A DNA stretch of 64,000 bases from Nocardioides bizhenqiangii (GCF_034661235.1 NZ_CP141059.1:3657501-3721500); one strand, 5' to 3'; shown: positions 10,593 through 18,956, numbered from the stretch's first letter. Notes: generated by a model from the sequence alone, not told the origin. Numbers and translations are program-made.

Positions 10593-10821
10593 CTGAATCC
10601 TCCCGACCGGGCGTTCCGAGGTGATCCATCAGCCTAAGCAGCAGGTGGACTCGAGGCAATGAGCCACCAGCCGCCTCTCGCCCGTCTCCGGGTCGAGCCG
10701 GGACGTGCCCGCGAGCCGGTGCGCATCTGCCGACCCGCCTACCCCACAATGGGCGCCGAACGAGTCCCCTCTCGCCTCGAAGGGATCGACCATTCGAACG
10801 GGCGGAGAGGGGCCGGATCTC

Positions 10822-11910
10822 ATGCGGGCAATACTCCTGAGCGGCGGGCTGGCGGCGATCTGCTCGCTGCTGGGGACCCGGGTCGCCATCGGGTGGTTCA
10901 CCCGGCGCGGCTTCGGCCAGCCGATCAGGGACGACGGTCCGACGACCCATCACGTCAAGCGCGGTACGCCGACCATGGGCGGTCTCGTCATCCTGGTGAG
11001 CGCCATCGCGGCGTACCTGGCCGCGACGATGCTGACCGGCGGATGGCCGAGTGCCAGCGCGTGGCTCCTGATGTTGCTGTTCGTCGGCTGCGGGCTGGTG
11101 GGGTTCCTCGACGACTTCATCAAGGTCTACACCCAGAACAACCAGGGCCTGAGCAGTCGGGCGAAGATCGCCGGCCAGACGTTGGTCGCGCTCACCTTCG
11201 GCGTCCTGGCCACGCTCTTCTTCGCCGACGAGCGAGGTGTCAGGCCGGCGTCGCAGTACATCTCCACCACTCATGACTGGGGGATCAAGCTGCCCCTGGT
11301 CGTGGTCCTGCTGGTGATCTGGTTCATCGTCACCGCGACCTCCAACGGCGCCAACCTCGCTGATGGCGCCGACGGGCTGCTCGCCGGCGCCTCGACGTTG
11401 ATCTTCGGTGCTTACACCATCGTGAACGTCTGGCAGAACAACCAGCTGTGCGGCTCCGCGCGGGCCACCGTCGTGGAGTCACAGTGCTACCAGGTGCGGG
11501 ACCCGCTCGACCTCGCCGTCTTCGCGGCCGCCATCAGCTCGGCCTGCATCGGCTTCCTGTGGTGGAACGCCAAGCCCGCACGGATCATCATGGGCGATGT
11601 CGGCTCCCTCGCCATCGGTGGCGCCCTGGCCGGGCTGGCGATCATGTCCCGCACCGAGCTCCTGATGGCCGTCATCGCGGGACTGTTCGTCCTCGAGACG
11701 GCGTCGGTGCTTCTGCAGATGACCTACTTCAAGCTGACGAGGCGACTCACGGGCACCGGGCGTCGCATCTTCCGGATCGCTCCCATCCACCATCACTTCG
11801 AGCACCTGGGATGGGACGAGGTCACCGTCGTGATCCGCTTCTGGATCCTCGGGGGGATCTGCGTAGCGACCGGGCTCGGGATCTTCTACGCCTCCTGGCT
11901 GGCCGCCTGA
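10822..11910 (+). CDS. mraY: MraY-type phospho-N-acetylmuramoyl-pentapeptide transferase
   Basis: An integral membrane enzyme that forms lipid I from UDP-MurNAc-pentapeptide and undecaprenyl phosphate. The 362 residues contain the catalytic pair Asp97-Asp98 (FLDDFIK), the NLADGADGLL loop at about 179-188, MGDVGS with Asp259, and HHHFE at 323-327, which separates MraY from WecA-like relatives. A purine-rich stretch (cggagaggggc) precedes the ATG at 10822. The gene is solitary: no mur or fts genes flank it, unlike the usual division/cell-wall cluster. It may be a second copy, or the cluster may be dispersed. Confidence 0.9.
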   Translation: MRAILLSGGLAAICSLLGTRVAIGWFTRRGFGQPIRDDGPTTHHVKRGTPTMGGLVILVSAIAAYLAATMLTGGWPSASAWLLMLLFVGCGLVGFLDDFIKVYTQNNQGLSSRAKIAGQTLVALTFGVLATLFFADERGVRPASQYISTTHDWGIKLPLVVVLLVIWFIVTATSNGANLADGADGLLAGASTLIFGAYTIVNVWQNNQLCGSARATVVESQCYQVRDPLDLAVFAAAISSACIGFLWWNAKPARIIMGDVGSLAIGGALAGLAIMSRTELLMAVIAGLFVLETASVLLQMTYFKLTRRLTGTGRRIFRIAPIHHHFEHLGWDEVTVVIRFWILGGICVATGLGIFYASWLAA

Positions 11911-11917
11911 GTCCGGC

Positions 11918-11923
11918 TACCGT
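11918..11923 (+). promoter_or_regulatory. possible -10 element for trmO
   Basis: TACCGT lies in the short gap after mraY, about 45 bases before the trmO ATG, which has its own GGAG. It suggests trmO can be transcribed separately from mraY. Confidence 0.3.
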
Positions 11924-11968
11924 GACCCTCGGCGATCAGACCTCACGACGTCGATCCATGGAGCCGCC

Positions 11969-12370
11969 ATGACCTACGAGATACGTCCCATCGGAGTCGT
12001 CGAGTCGCCCTTGGTCGATCCCGCGACCGCACCGAAGCAGGGCGTGGAGGGCGGCCCCGAGGCGTGGCTCGTCCTCGATCCCGCGGTGGCCGACGGCATC
12101 GCTGATCTGGCGGTCGGTGATGACGTCTTCGTCCTGACCTGGCTGCACCTCGCCGACCGGTCCGTCCTGGCCGTGCATCCCCGCGACGATCCGCGGACGC
12201 CGCTCACCGGTGTGTTCAGCACCCGGTCGTCGGACCGGCCCAACCCCATCGGGCTGCACCGGGTCCGGGTGCTCCAGATCGACGGGTGTCGGGTGCACGT
12301 CGCCGACCTCGAGGCCGTCGACGGCACGCCGATCGTCGATCTGAAGCCGGTCCTGGACGCGACGCGCTAG
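11969..12370 (+). CDS. trmO: tRNA (N6-threonylcarbamoyladenosine(37)-N6)-methyltransferase TrmO
   Basis: Methylates t6A37 in certain tRNAs using S-adenosylmethionine. This 133-residue protein is the compact TsaA/UPF0066 form. It has the hallmark RPNPIGL at residues 90-96 and DGTPIVDLKP at 118-127, with IRPIGVVESP at the start. Its stop codon lies inside the left arm of a large inverted repeat that separates it from the convergent hydrolase gene. Confidence 0.9.
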   Translation: MTYEIRPIGVVESPLVDPATAPKQGVEGGPEAWLVLDPAVADGIADLAVGDDVFVLTWLHLADRSVLAVHPRDDPRTPLTGVFSTRSSDRPNPIGLHRVRVLQIDGCRVHVADLEAVDGTPIVDLKPVLDATR

Positions 12371-12530
12371 AAGTGCGCTGAACAATCCGGCCGTCGCGAG
12401 CGGCGCATCCGCGGGGTGCTCCGCAAGGCGCGGTCGCGACGGCGCTGTCGGCCCATCTCCGAGCGGCCGCAACGCCGCGGAGCGCCCGCGGGGTGTCGCG
12501 CAGCAGGGCGGATTGTTCAGCGGGCTTCTA
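12368..12530. repeat. 163-bp imperfect palindrome between convergent genes
   Basis: The outer arms are 22 bases each (12368-12389 and 12509-12530) and pair with two mismatches; the shared core is CGCTGAACAATCCG. A second inner pairing joins the GC-rich stretch around 12405-12425 with that around 12475-12495. The left arm starts at the trmO stop and the right arm ends six bases before the hydrolase stop. It could work as a bidirectional terminator, a structured RNA or a palindromic mobile element. Confidence 0.7.
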
Positions 12531-12535
12531 GCGGA

Positions 12536-13378
12536 TCAACGCACCTCGTCCGCCAGCCGCGCGACCGCCTCGGCGACCTGCGGCCCGAACATCACCGGGT
12601 CGTTGTGGTCGGCACTGGCGATGACGACGCGCTCGAAGAGCGCCGGCGCCTCGTCGGCGACGCGCTCGCTGAGCTTCGTCGGAACGACCGAGTCGCGGTC
12701 GCCGTACACGACCGTCACCGGCACCTCGCTGTCGGCGAGGTGATCGAGCACGGGGAAGCGGTCGCGGAGCAGGAGCCGGACCGGCAGCCACGGATAGTGC
12801 TCGGCGCCGACGTCCGCGAGCTCGGTGAACGGCGACCGCAGCACGAGGCCGGCCGGGGGCCGCTGCTCCTGCAGCGCCGCCACGACGCCGCCGCCCAGGG
12901 ACTCACCGAAGTAGATCGTGCGCGCCGCCGGGTAGCCCAGCTCCTCCAACGCTTCTGCGGCGGCCAGCGCGTCGGCGGCCAGGCCGTCCTCGCTCGGGCT
13001 GCCGGGATTGCCGCCGTACCCCCGGTAGTCCATGAGGAGCACGGCGAGGCCGAGCCGCTGCAGCTCCTCGGCGAAGTCCGCGCGGCCGGCCCTGTTGCCA
13101 CCGTTCCCGGGAGCGACGAGGACCGCCATCCCGCGGTCCGGCACCCCGGGAAGGGGTGGGACGAACCAGGCGCCCAGCTCGAGCCCGTCCTCGGTCCGCA
13201 CGGTGACGTCCCGCGCTCCGTCGATCACCGTCTCGGCCGGCGGCACCGCCGACCGGTCAGGGAAGTAGATGAGCTGCCGCTGCTGCCACCACAACAATCC
13301 GACCACCAGCCCCAGCGCGAGCACGACCACGACCACCATCCGCAGCACCCGACGCCTCCAGCTCGCCACGGTGACCAT
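12536..13378 (-). CDS. membrane-anchored alpha/beta hydrolase
   Basis: A 280-residue serine hydrolase of the BEM46/ABHD13-like type. An N-terminal transmembrane helix (VLRMVVVVVLALGLVVGLLW) is followed by QRQLIYFPDRS, the usual start of this family's domain. The nucleophile elbow is GESLGGG, the acid is in VYGDRDSVVP and the base in SADHND. The ATG at 13378 is preferred; an upstream ATG at 13429 would add 17 Arg/Pro-rich residues. The substrate is unknown. Confidence 0.85.
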   Translation of the reverse strand: MVTVASWRRRVLRMVVVVVLALGLVVGLLWWQQRQLIYFPDRSAVPPAETVIDGARDVTVRTEDGLELGAWFVPPLPGVPDRGMAVLVAPGNGGNRAGRADFAEELQRLGLAVLLMDYRGYGGNPGSPSEDGLAADALAAAEALEELGYPAARTIYFGESLGGGVVAALQEQRPPAGLVLRSPFTELADVGAEHYPWLPVRLLLRDRFPVLDHLADSEVPVTVVYGDRDSVVPTKLSERVADEAPALFERVVIASADHNDPVMFGPQVAEAVARLADEVR

Positions 13379-13433
13379 CCTCCATGGGAAGAGTCTGCAG
13401 CACGGACGCCTCGGGAACCGTCGCCCCACCGAC

Positions 13434-13439
13434 TACGTT
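13434..13439 (+). promoter_or_regulatory. possible -10 element before zinc-ribbon gene
   Basis: TACGTT lies 36 bases before the ATG at 13476. The same leader carries a strong GAGGAGAA ribosome-binding site, so this gene has a conventional leader. Confidence 0.3.
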
Positions 13440-13475
13440 GGACCGGGAGTAGCACCGACCAAACGAGGAGAACCG

Positions 13476-13790
13476 ATGCGCTGCCCGAACGACGAGACCA
13501 CGCTGGTGATGAGCGAGCGGAGTGGGATCGAGATCGACTACTGCCCGGAGTGCCGCGGCGTGTGGCTCGACCGGGGCGAGCTCGACAAGATCATCGACCG
13601 GGCCGCGTCGATGCCGGGGCCGGGCGCGCCCGCGCCCGCGCCGCAGGCGCCGCAGCCCCCGCCGGCGCAGCAGTACGACCGCTACGACGACGACGACCGC
13701 CGCCGCCAGCAGCAGCACTACGCGCCCCAGCAGGGCTACTACGGAAAGAAGAAGAAGAAGGAGAGCTGGCTCAGCGAGATCTTCGACTGA
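13476..13790 (+). CDS. TFIIB-type zinc-ribbon (zf-TFIIB) protein
   Basis: A 104-residue protein. Residues 1-42 form a zf-TFIIB ribbon with CPND near the start and CPECRGVWLDRGELDKI after it. The middle is Pro/Gln-rich (PAPAPQAPQPPP and similar) and the tail is basic then acidic (GKKKKKESWLSEIFD). It is probably a small zinc-binding cytoplasmic protein of unknown role. A strong GAGGAGAA precedes the ATG at 13476. Confidence 0.8.
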   Translation: MRCPNDETTLVMSERSGIEIDYCPECRGVWLDRGELDKIIDRAASMPGPGAPAPAPQAPQPPPAQQYDRYDDDDRRRQQQHYAPQQGYYGKKKKKESWLSEIFD

Positions 13791-13800
13791 CCAGCTCCGC

Positions 13801-14454
13801 ATGGAGACCGTCGCGCGCGCGTCCTCGCCGCGCGGCGAGCTGGTGCTCCGGCGCCGCGACGACGGCCACCTCGAGCTGCGCGCCAACGGCGTGTTCGTGA
13901 TGGACACGCTCGAGCACACCTCGGAGCGGGCGCTCGCCGACCACGCCCTCGAGCTTGCCGACTGCGACTCGTTGCGAGTGCTGGTCGGCGGCCTCGGGCT
14001 GGGGTTCACGCTCGGCGCGGTGCTCGCCGACCCGCGCGTGGTCCGCTGCACGGTGGCCGAGATCGAGCCGGACCTGGTCGGCTGGCTGCGCGACGGGACC
14101 GTTCCGCACGGGCCGGCGCTCCTGGCCGACTCCCGCGTGGACGTGCAGATCGGGGATGTCGCGGACGTGCTGCGTGCGGCCGCGACGGCGTACGACGTGG
14201 TGCTGCTCGACGTCGACAACGGGCCCGACTACCTCGTCCACGACACCAACGCCGCGCTCTACGCCGAGCCAGCACTCGTGACCGCGCAGGCGGCGTTGGC
14301 GCCCGGCGGCTCGCTCGTCATCTGGTCCGCGGCCCGCGCGTCCGAGCTCGAGCACGCACTGCGGGAGGTCTTCGGCAACGCCGAGGAGCAGTCGTACGAC
14401 GTGCCCGGGCACGGCCGGGTCGGTCAGTACTTCGTGTACGCCGCACGTCGCTGA
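13801..14454 (+). CDS. spermidine synthase-like methyltransferase-fold protein
   Basis: A 217-residue Rossmann-fold protein resembling the catalytic half of spermidine synthases. VLVGGLGLGFTLG is the glycine loop, VAEIEPDLVGW the acidic strand-2 end, and VLLDVDNGPDYLVHD the strand-4 region. The separate N-terminal beta domain is short, and no full set of putrescine-binding residues can be recognised, so polyamine synthesis is not assured. It follows the zinc-ribbon gene after ten bases and may be cotranscribed. Confidence 0.7.
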   Translation: METVARASSPRGELVLRRRDDGHLELRANGVFVMDTLEHTSERALADHALELADCDSLRVLVGGLGLGFTLGAVLADPRVVRCTVAEIEPDLVGWLRDGTVPHGPALLADSRVDVQIGDVADVLRAAATAYDVVLLDVDNGPDYLVHDTNAALYAEPALVTAQAALAPGGSLVIWSAARASELEHALREVFGNAEEQSYDVPGHGRVGQYFVYAARR

Positions 14455-14466
14455 CCCCGTGATGCC

Positions 14467-15495
14467 ATGCTGTTCGGCGTGGCACTGCACGACGAGCTGG
14501 CCGAGCTCCGGGCCGAGGTCGGACCCCAGGTGTTCGACGACCCGGTCGCGTTCCGCGCCGCTTTCGACGACTTCATCCCGGAAGGCTCGGCGTCCACCGG
14601 TGAGGTGAGCCTGCTGGTCGGGGCGATCGCGACCGGAGCGCTGCAGCGGCTCAAGGAGCAGCTCGCGCTTGGCGCGGATCCGGACATGACGATCGCGGTG
14701 CAGGGAGACCTGCTGGCCCGCGACCGCGGCACCACCGAGACCAGCGGCGCCCGCTGGGCCCTGTCCGTCCTCGCCCACGCGATCGGAGCGGTCCCGGTCG
14801 ACAAGGTCCTCACCCGGCCGACTCCCGGACCCGACAGCATCGGCACCGCCGCCCGACCGACCGGCGCACCCGACGCACCGGCGACACCCGCTAGCGTCGA
14901 CACCGGGCCGACCCGTCCGATCGCCGGGACGCCGCCGGAGCCGTCCGGCCCGGCCCCGGACGCCACCCGCGTCGTCAGCGAGGCGCCGCCGGGCGGCCCG
15001 CCGGATGAGCCGCACCGACCTGCTGGTCGCGGGAGGAACCCGCTGCTGATCGGCGCGGCCGTCGTCCTCGCCGTCGTGGTCGTGACCGCTCTCGTGATCC
15101 TCCTCCTTCTCCGCGACGATTCCCCGAACGAAACCGCGGAAGACTCCTCGAGCAACGGGCCGTCGGACGAGGAGGTCCTCGCCGAGGTCGAGATGTCGGA
15201 AGCCGGGAAGACAGTCCAGGTCCAGCTCGTGACCGACGGGACGGACACGTCGGTCGTGCTGCTGGCCGAGCAGGACGGCGAGTTCGTCGAGGTCGATCGG
15301 GAGGCGGCCACCTGCCCGTTCCTCGCCGAGACCTCCTACGACGCCGCTGTCCAGGACCAGGGCAACCGCCAGATCTACGTCACCTGGCAGGACGAGGAGA
15401 CCGCAGGGTGGGGCGAGTACGGCGAGGTTCAGATCGACGAAGACAAGCTGATCCTCTTCGGCGTGGACGACGTCCCCTGCCCGGAAGCACCTTGA
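14467..15495 (+). CDS. single-pass membrane protein of unknown function
   Basis: The 342 residues fall into four parts. Residues 6-110 are a helical domain (ALHDELAELRAEVG, then SLLVGAIATGALQRL, then ARWALSVLAHAIGAVP) resembling the small helical domain found at the ends of various modular signalling proteins. Residues 115-190 are a Pro/Thr/Ala-rich linker. Residues 192-215 are one transmembrane helix. The C-terminal ~125 residues are an acidic outer domain with two Cys (residues about 281 and 339) that could form a disulfide. I do not recognise a named family for the whole protein. Confidence 0.65.
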   Translation: MLFGVALHDELAELRAEVGPQVFDDPVAFRAAFDDFIPEGSASTGEVSLLVGAIATGALQRLKEQLALGADPDMTIAVQGDLLARDRGTTETSGARWALSVLAHAIGAVPVDKVLTRPTPGPDSIGTAARPTGAPDAPATPASVDTGPTRPIAGTPPEPSGPAPDATRVVSEAPPGGPPDEPHRPAGRGRNPLLIGAAVVLAVVVVTALVILLLLRDDSPNETAEDSSSNGPSDEEVLAEVEMSEAGKTVQVQLVTDGTDTSVVLLAEQDGEFVEVDREAATCPFLAETSYDAAVQDQGNRQIYVTWQDEETAGWGEYGEVQIDEDKLILFGVDDVPCPEAP

Positions 15496-15507
15496 CCGGC
15501 GCCGTCG

Positions 15508-16026
15508 TCAGGAACCGAACTCAGCCTTGTAGTGCTCGGACAGCGCCGGGTAGTAGTCGTCGAAGACCACCGCAGTGACGTCGCCGCCGGTCTCGGCAAC
15601 CACCATCCGGTCGAAGTAGTAGTCCCAGCCGGGACCAACGCTCTCGGCCATCGCAGGGTCGGGCACGGACTGGGCGAAGGTCAGCGTGGTGACGCCGTCG
15701 GCCTCGGCGAGGTCGAGCTCGAGGTGCCAGGTGACCTGCTCCGCCTCGTACGGCGCCTCGGTGGTGATCGCCAGGCGGTGCGGCGCCTCGCACTCGTCGA
15801 TGACGAACCTCTCGGACGGGACGTCGTCGCCCTCGTAGCGCATCTGGAACGTCACCTCGCCCTCGGCCGGGTCGCCGCTCCAGGTGCCGATCCAGCGGGC
15901 GAGCCGGTCGGACTCCGTCACGGCGGCCCAGACGTCGTCGATCGGCGCCCGGAACTGGCGGGTCATCACGAGGTAGGGCATGCCGTGTCGCTGCTCGTTG
16001 CGGCCGGTCGCGGTCGTGGTACTCAT
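15508..16026 (-). CDS. SRPBCC/AHSA1-domain protein
   Basis: A 172-residue START-like lipid- or ligand-binding domain: MTRQFRAPIDDVWAAVTESDRLARWIG near the N-terminus and WDYYFDRMV near the C-terminus, typical of AHSA1 proteins. It overlaps the upstream ArsR gene by four bases (ATGA). ArsR/AHSA1 pairs are common in actinomycetes, but the ligand is usually unknown. An in-frame ATG 15 codons in is an alternative start. Confidence 0.85.
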   Translation of the reverse strand: MSTTTATGRNEQRHGMPYLVMTRQFRAPIDDVWAAVTESDRLARWIGTWSGDPAEGEVTFQMRYEGDDVPSERFVIDECEAPHRLAITTEAPYEAEQVTWHLELDLAEADGVTTLTFAQSVPDPAMAESVGPGWDYYFDRMVVAETGGDVTAVVFDDYYPALSEHYKAEFGS

Positions 16027-16376
16027 GCTGTCTCCTCCTGTTGGCGGTGGCGGGATCGGCGGTCGCGGCCGGTGCGCCGTACCTCCAGGTCGAGCCCGTC
16101 GAAGTCGTGCTCAGAGAACGGCGGCGACGTGGCCAACGCCTCCAGCAGGTGGTGCACCGGACGGAGGCCCGACCGATCCAGCCGGTAGTGCCGCTCGCGG
16201 CCGCGGTCCTCGACGTCGACCAGGCCGGCCTCGGTCAGCAGCCGCAGGTGCTTGCTGATCGCCGGCCGGCTGACCTGGTGGTCGGCGGCCAGGTCAACCA
16301 CCCGGGTCGGGCCCGCGGCGAGGCGCACCAGGAGGGCTCGCCGGATCGGGTCGGCCAGGGCGGCGAACGCATCCAT
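16023..16376 (-). CDS. ArsR family transcriptional repressor
   Basis: A 117-residue winged-helix regulator. It has DPIRRALLVRLAAGP, then the recognition helix region HQVSRPAISKHLRLL and the wing VEDRGRERHYRL. No metal-binding Cys pair is present, so it is not an obvious metal sensor. It is the first gene of a two-gene unit with the SRPBCC protein. A perfect palindrome lies four bases upstream of its start and is the likely autoregulatory operator. Confidence 0.9.
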   Translation of the reverse strand: MDAFAALADPIRRALLVRLAAGPTRVVDLAADHQVSRPAISKHLRLLTEAGLVDVEDRGRERHYRLDRSGLRPVHHLLEALATSPPFSEHDFDGLDLEVRRTGRDRRSRHRQQEETA

Positions 16377-16380
16377 GCAC

Positions 16381-16406
16381 TATTGGTAACTTATTAGTTA
16401 CCAATA
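16381..16406. promoter_or_regulatory. ArsR operator palindrome
   Basis: TATTGGTAACT and its exact complement AGTTACCAATA are separated by four bases (TATT), giving 11-bp arms. The site is strikingly AT-rich for this genome. It lies between the ArsR start (16376) and fumC (GTG 16436, -10 at 16424-16429). It fits the dyad sites bound by ArsR dimers. It probably controls the ArsR/SRPBCC unit and may affect fumC. Confidence 0.8.
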
Positions 16407-16423
16407 TGTCAAGCGGATCCGGG

Positions 16424-16438
16424 TAGTTTCGAGGGGTG
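16424..16438 (+). promoter_or_regulatory. leaderless -10/start arrangement for fumC
   Basis: TAGTTT (16424-16429) is followed by six bases and then the GTG start, so transcription should begin at or next to the start codon. The site is 17 bases from the edge of the ArsR palindrome. Confidence 0.55.
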
Positions 16439-17839
16439 AGCGATACCGGCACCGGCCCAGCAGACTTCCGCGTCGAGCACGACTCCATGGGCGAGGTCCG
16501 CGTGCCCGCGTCGGCGTTGTGGAAGGCGCAGACCCAGCGAGCGGTCGAGAACTTCCCGATCAGCGGCACTCCGATCGAGCCCGCCCTGATCCACGCGCTC
16601 GGCGAGGTCAAGGCCGCCGCCGCGCTCGCGAACGGCCGGCTCGACGTGCTGCCCTCCGAGACGGCAGACGCGATCGTCGCCGCCGCGCGCGAGGTCGCGG
16701 ACGGGCGCCACGACGACCAGTTCCCGATCGACGTCTTCCAGACCGGGTCGGGCACCAGCTCGAACATGAACGCCAACGAGGTGATCGCCTCCCTGTGCAC
16801 CGCGAGCGGCGTGGACGTCCACCCCAACGACCACGTCAACGCCAGCCAGTCGAGCAACGACACCTTCCCCACCGCCATCCACGTCGCGGCCGCGGTCGCG
16901 GTCGCGAGCGACCTGCAACCCGCCCTCGCCGTGCTCGCCACGTCGCTCGAGGCGAAGGCGATCGAGTTCGCCACCGCCGTGAAGTCGGGGCGCACCCACC
17001 TGATGGATGCCACCCCGGTCATGCTGGGCCAGGAGTTCGGCGGCTACGCCGCGACGATCCGGTACGGCGTCGAGCGGCTCGACGCCGTACTCCCCCGGGT
17101 GCGGGAGCTGCCCCTTGGCGGCACCGCCGTCGGCACCGGCATCAACACGCCCGCCGGTTTCGCCGCCGCGGCGATCGAGGCGCTCGCGGATGCCACCGGG
17201 CAGCCGTTCACCGAGGCCCGCAACCACTTCGAGGCCCAGGGCACCCGCGACGCCCTCGTCGAGCTCAGCGGGGTGCTGCGCACGATCGCGGTCGGCCTGA
17301 CGAAGATCTGCAACGACCTGCGCTGGATGGGGTCGGGGCCCACCACAGGGCTCGCCGAGATCCACCTGCCCGACCTGCAGCCGGGGTCGTCGATCATGCC
17401 GGGCAAGGTCAACCCGGTGCTGCCCGAGGCCACGCTGATGGTGTGCATGCAGGTGATCGGCAACGACGCGGCCGTGACCGTCGCCGGCGCCAGCGGCAGC
17501 TTCGAGCTCAACGTCGCGATGCCGGTGATCGCGCGCAACGTGCTGGAGTCGATCCGGTTGCTGTCGACGTCGTCGCGCACCCTCGCGGCCCGCTGCATCG
17601 ACGGCCTGACCGCCGACACCGAGCGGATGCGCCGCTACGCCGAGTCCTCGCCGTCGGTAGTGACCCCGCTCAACCGCTACGTCGGCTACGAAGCTGCCGC
17701 CAAGATTGCCAAGCAGGCCCTCGCCGACGGCGCGACCATCCGGGAGACGGTGCTGGCGCTGGGGTACGTCGACCGCGGCGAGCTCACGCTCGAACAGCTC
17801 GACGCCGCTCTCGACGTCGACGACATGACCCACCCCTGA
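16436..17839 (+). CDS. fumC: class II fumarate hydratase
   Basis: The oxygen-stable, iron-independent fumarase of the aspartase/fumarase superfamily, acting in the TCA cycle as a homotetramer. It has 467 residues, the usual length. The superfamily signature [11 protein letters not shown] lies at about 318-328, with [15 protein letters not shown] and the [11 protein letters not shown] substrate loop earlier. The GTG start at 16436 fits the leaderless -10 spacing. It is unrelated in sequence to the class I fumarase at 6159. Confidence 0.96.
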   Translation: MSDTGTGPADFRVEHDSMGEVRVPASALWKAQTQRAVENFPISGTPIEPALIHALGEVKAAAALANGRLDVLPSETADAIVAAAREVADGRHDDQFPIDVFQTGSGTSSNMNANEVIASLCTASGVDVHPNDHVNASQSSNDTFPTAIHVAAAVAVASDLQPALAVLATSLEAKAIEFATAVKSGRTHLMDATPVMLGQEFGGYAATIRYGVERLDAVLPRVRELPLGGTAVGTGINTPAGFAAAAIEALADATGQPFTEARNHFEAQGTRDALVELSGVLRTIAVGLTKICNDLRWMGSGPTTGLAEIHLPDLQPGSSIMPGKVNPVLPEATLMVCMQVIGNDAAVTVAGASGSFELNVAMPVIARNVLESIRLLSTSSRTLAARCIDGLTADTERMRRYAESSPSVVTPLNRYVGYEAAAKIAKQALADGATIRETVLALGYVDRGELTLEQLDAALDVDDMTHP

Positions 17840-17843
17840 CGGC

Positions 17844-18344
17844 TCAGGCCAGCAGGGCGCCCTCCAGCTGCCGGTCGATCTCCGCGCCGAGCTCCTGCCG
17901 GAGCTCGTCGTGCTCCGGGCCGAGCGGTTGAGCAGCGGGATCGGTCATCAGCCTGGTCCAGTGGTGGAGCGCCTGCGGCCAGCCCACGATCTCCGGCGGC
18001 TCCCACTCGTAGCGGGGCGTGACGTGCGCGTGGAGGAAGGCGTCGGTGTTGCCCTGGATCTCGAGGTTGATCCGCCGGAACCGCGGATCGCGACGCGCGC
18101 ACACCTCGGCCACCGCCCGGCCGAGGATCGCCATGTCCTCGAGGAAGACCAGCTGTCGGGCCGGCGGCAGGTCGGTCAGCTGGTCGGTCCCGGGAGTGTC
18201 GGTGATGAGCACGCAGTAGCCCGGCAGGTGCTGCACGTCGCCGATGACCGCGAACCCGGCTCGGAGCCGGCGGAGCACGGTGGGATTGGTGCCCGCCAGC
18301 GCCGAGCCGACGCGGTCGGCGCGGAAGTCGGAGACTTCGGTCAC
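17844..18344 (-). CDS. HIT-like protein
   Basis: A 166-residue histidine-triad-like protein. The segment NLEIQGNTDAFLHAHVTPRY carries HxH at residues 105 and 107, but the third His of the classical HxHxH is replaced (HAHVTPR). It may therefore be a diverged nucleotide hydrolase or transferase. The chosen start is GTG 18344, whose GTGA overlaps the stop of the upstream GlsB gene, indicating translational coupling. There is no obvious Shine-Dalgarno sequence of its own. Confidence 0.72.
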   Translation of the reverse strand: MTEVSDFRADRVGSALAGTNPTVLRRLRAGFAVIGDVQHLPGYCVLITDTPGTDQLTDLPPARQLVFLEDMAILGRAVAEVCARRDPRFRRINLEIQGNTDAFLHAHVTPRYEWEPPEIVGWPQALHHWTRLMTDPAAQPLGPEHDELRQELGAEIDRQLEGALLA

Positions 18345-18670
18345 GAAAGGCGGGAGGACTTGCCACGGCCGGTGACAGCCGCCGCCAGCATCACCGCGAC
18401 CGCGGCGACGACGACCTGCCACAGGTGACGCATCCAGTCGATGCCGTTGGTGGCGTTGTCCGGCTCCGCCTTGTGACCGTCGAATCGAGGGTTGTTGCTG
18501 CCGAAGAGGGCCCAGTAGAGATAGCTGCCGACGAGCATGCCGACAATGCCGCAGACGACCGTGAGCCAGAACGGGATCTTGTCGCGATCGCCGGGCGCGA
18601 CCATCTTGCCGAGGATCCCGATGATCGCTCCGCCGACGAGGGTGACGATGACAAACCAGATGACGTCCAT
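18341..18670 (-). CDS. GlsB/YeaQ/YmgE family stress-response membrane protein
   Basis: A small membrane protein of the transglycosylase-associated family, 109 residues. Two Gly-rich transmembrane segments (IWFVIVTLVGGAIIGILGK and the segment around GIVGMLVGSYLYW) are followed by a third at about 85-100 (VVVAAVAVMLAAAV). A strong AAGGAG lies upstream. It overlaps the HIT gene by four bases. The family is associated with stress responses, without a known activity. Confidence 0.82.
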   Translation of the reverse strand: MDVIWFVIVTLVGGAIIGILGKMVAPGDRDKIPFWLTVVCGIVGMLVGSYLYWALFGSNNPRFDGHKAEPDNATNGIDWMRHLWQVVVAAVAVMLAAAVTGRGKSSRLS

Positions 18671-18766
18671 CGAAACTCCTTAGAGCGTGGATGTGCCCCG
18701 TTGCCCACCCGCGATGCACAGCATCATGCCCCACCCGTCGCGCAACCAGCGTCAGGCGGCGCACTG

Positions 18767-18810
18767 GCGTCAGCTGCGGTGCGGCAGCGCGGCGGAGCGA
18801 AGCGACGATG
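18767..18810 (+). repeat. 44-bp intergenic repeat, copy 1
   Basis: It shares 42 of 44 bases with 18957-19000. The core GCGGTGCGGCAGCGCGGCGG is followed by AGCGAAGCGACG. A diverged relative occurs at 51225-51279. Confidence 0.75.
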
Positions 18811-18956
18811 CGCCGGCACCTGGCGACCACCGCAAAGGCCAACGCGGAAACGGCGCGCGAGGACGCGGAGAGAGCGAGGAACGAGCGACCGGAGCGTCGA
18901 GCGCGGCACTTTCCGCGTGCCGACCGGAAGCCGCCCAGCATCCTCAGCCCGTGACC

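Noticed and set aside
10822..11910. Assignment of the membrane glycosyltransferase as WecA/TagO rather than MraY
   Set aside because: The HHHFE motif and the overall order of loops match MraY; WecA-type proteins lack that histidine triplet.
18344..18941. Longer HIT-like protein extending through the GlsB gene
   Set aside because: The extension is out of frame with a clear membrane-protein gene and reads as Arg-rich shadow sequence.
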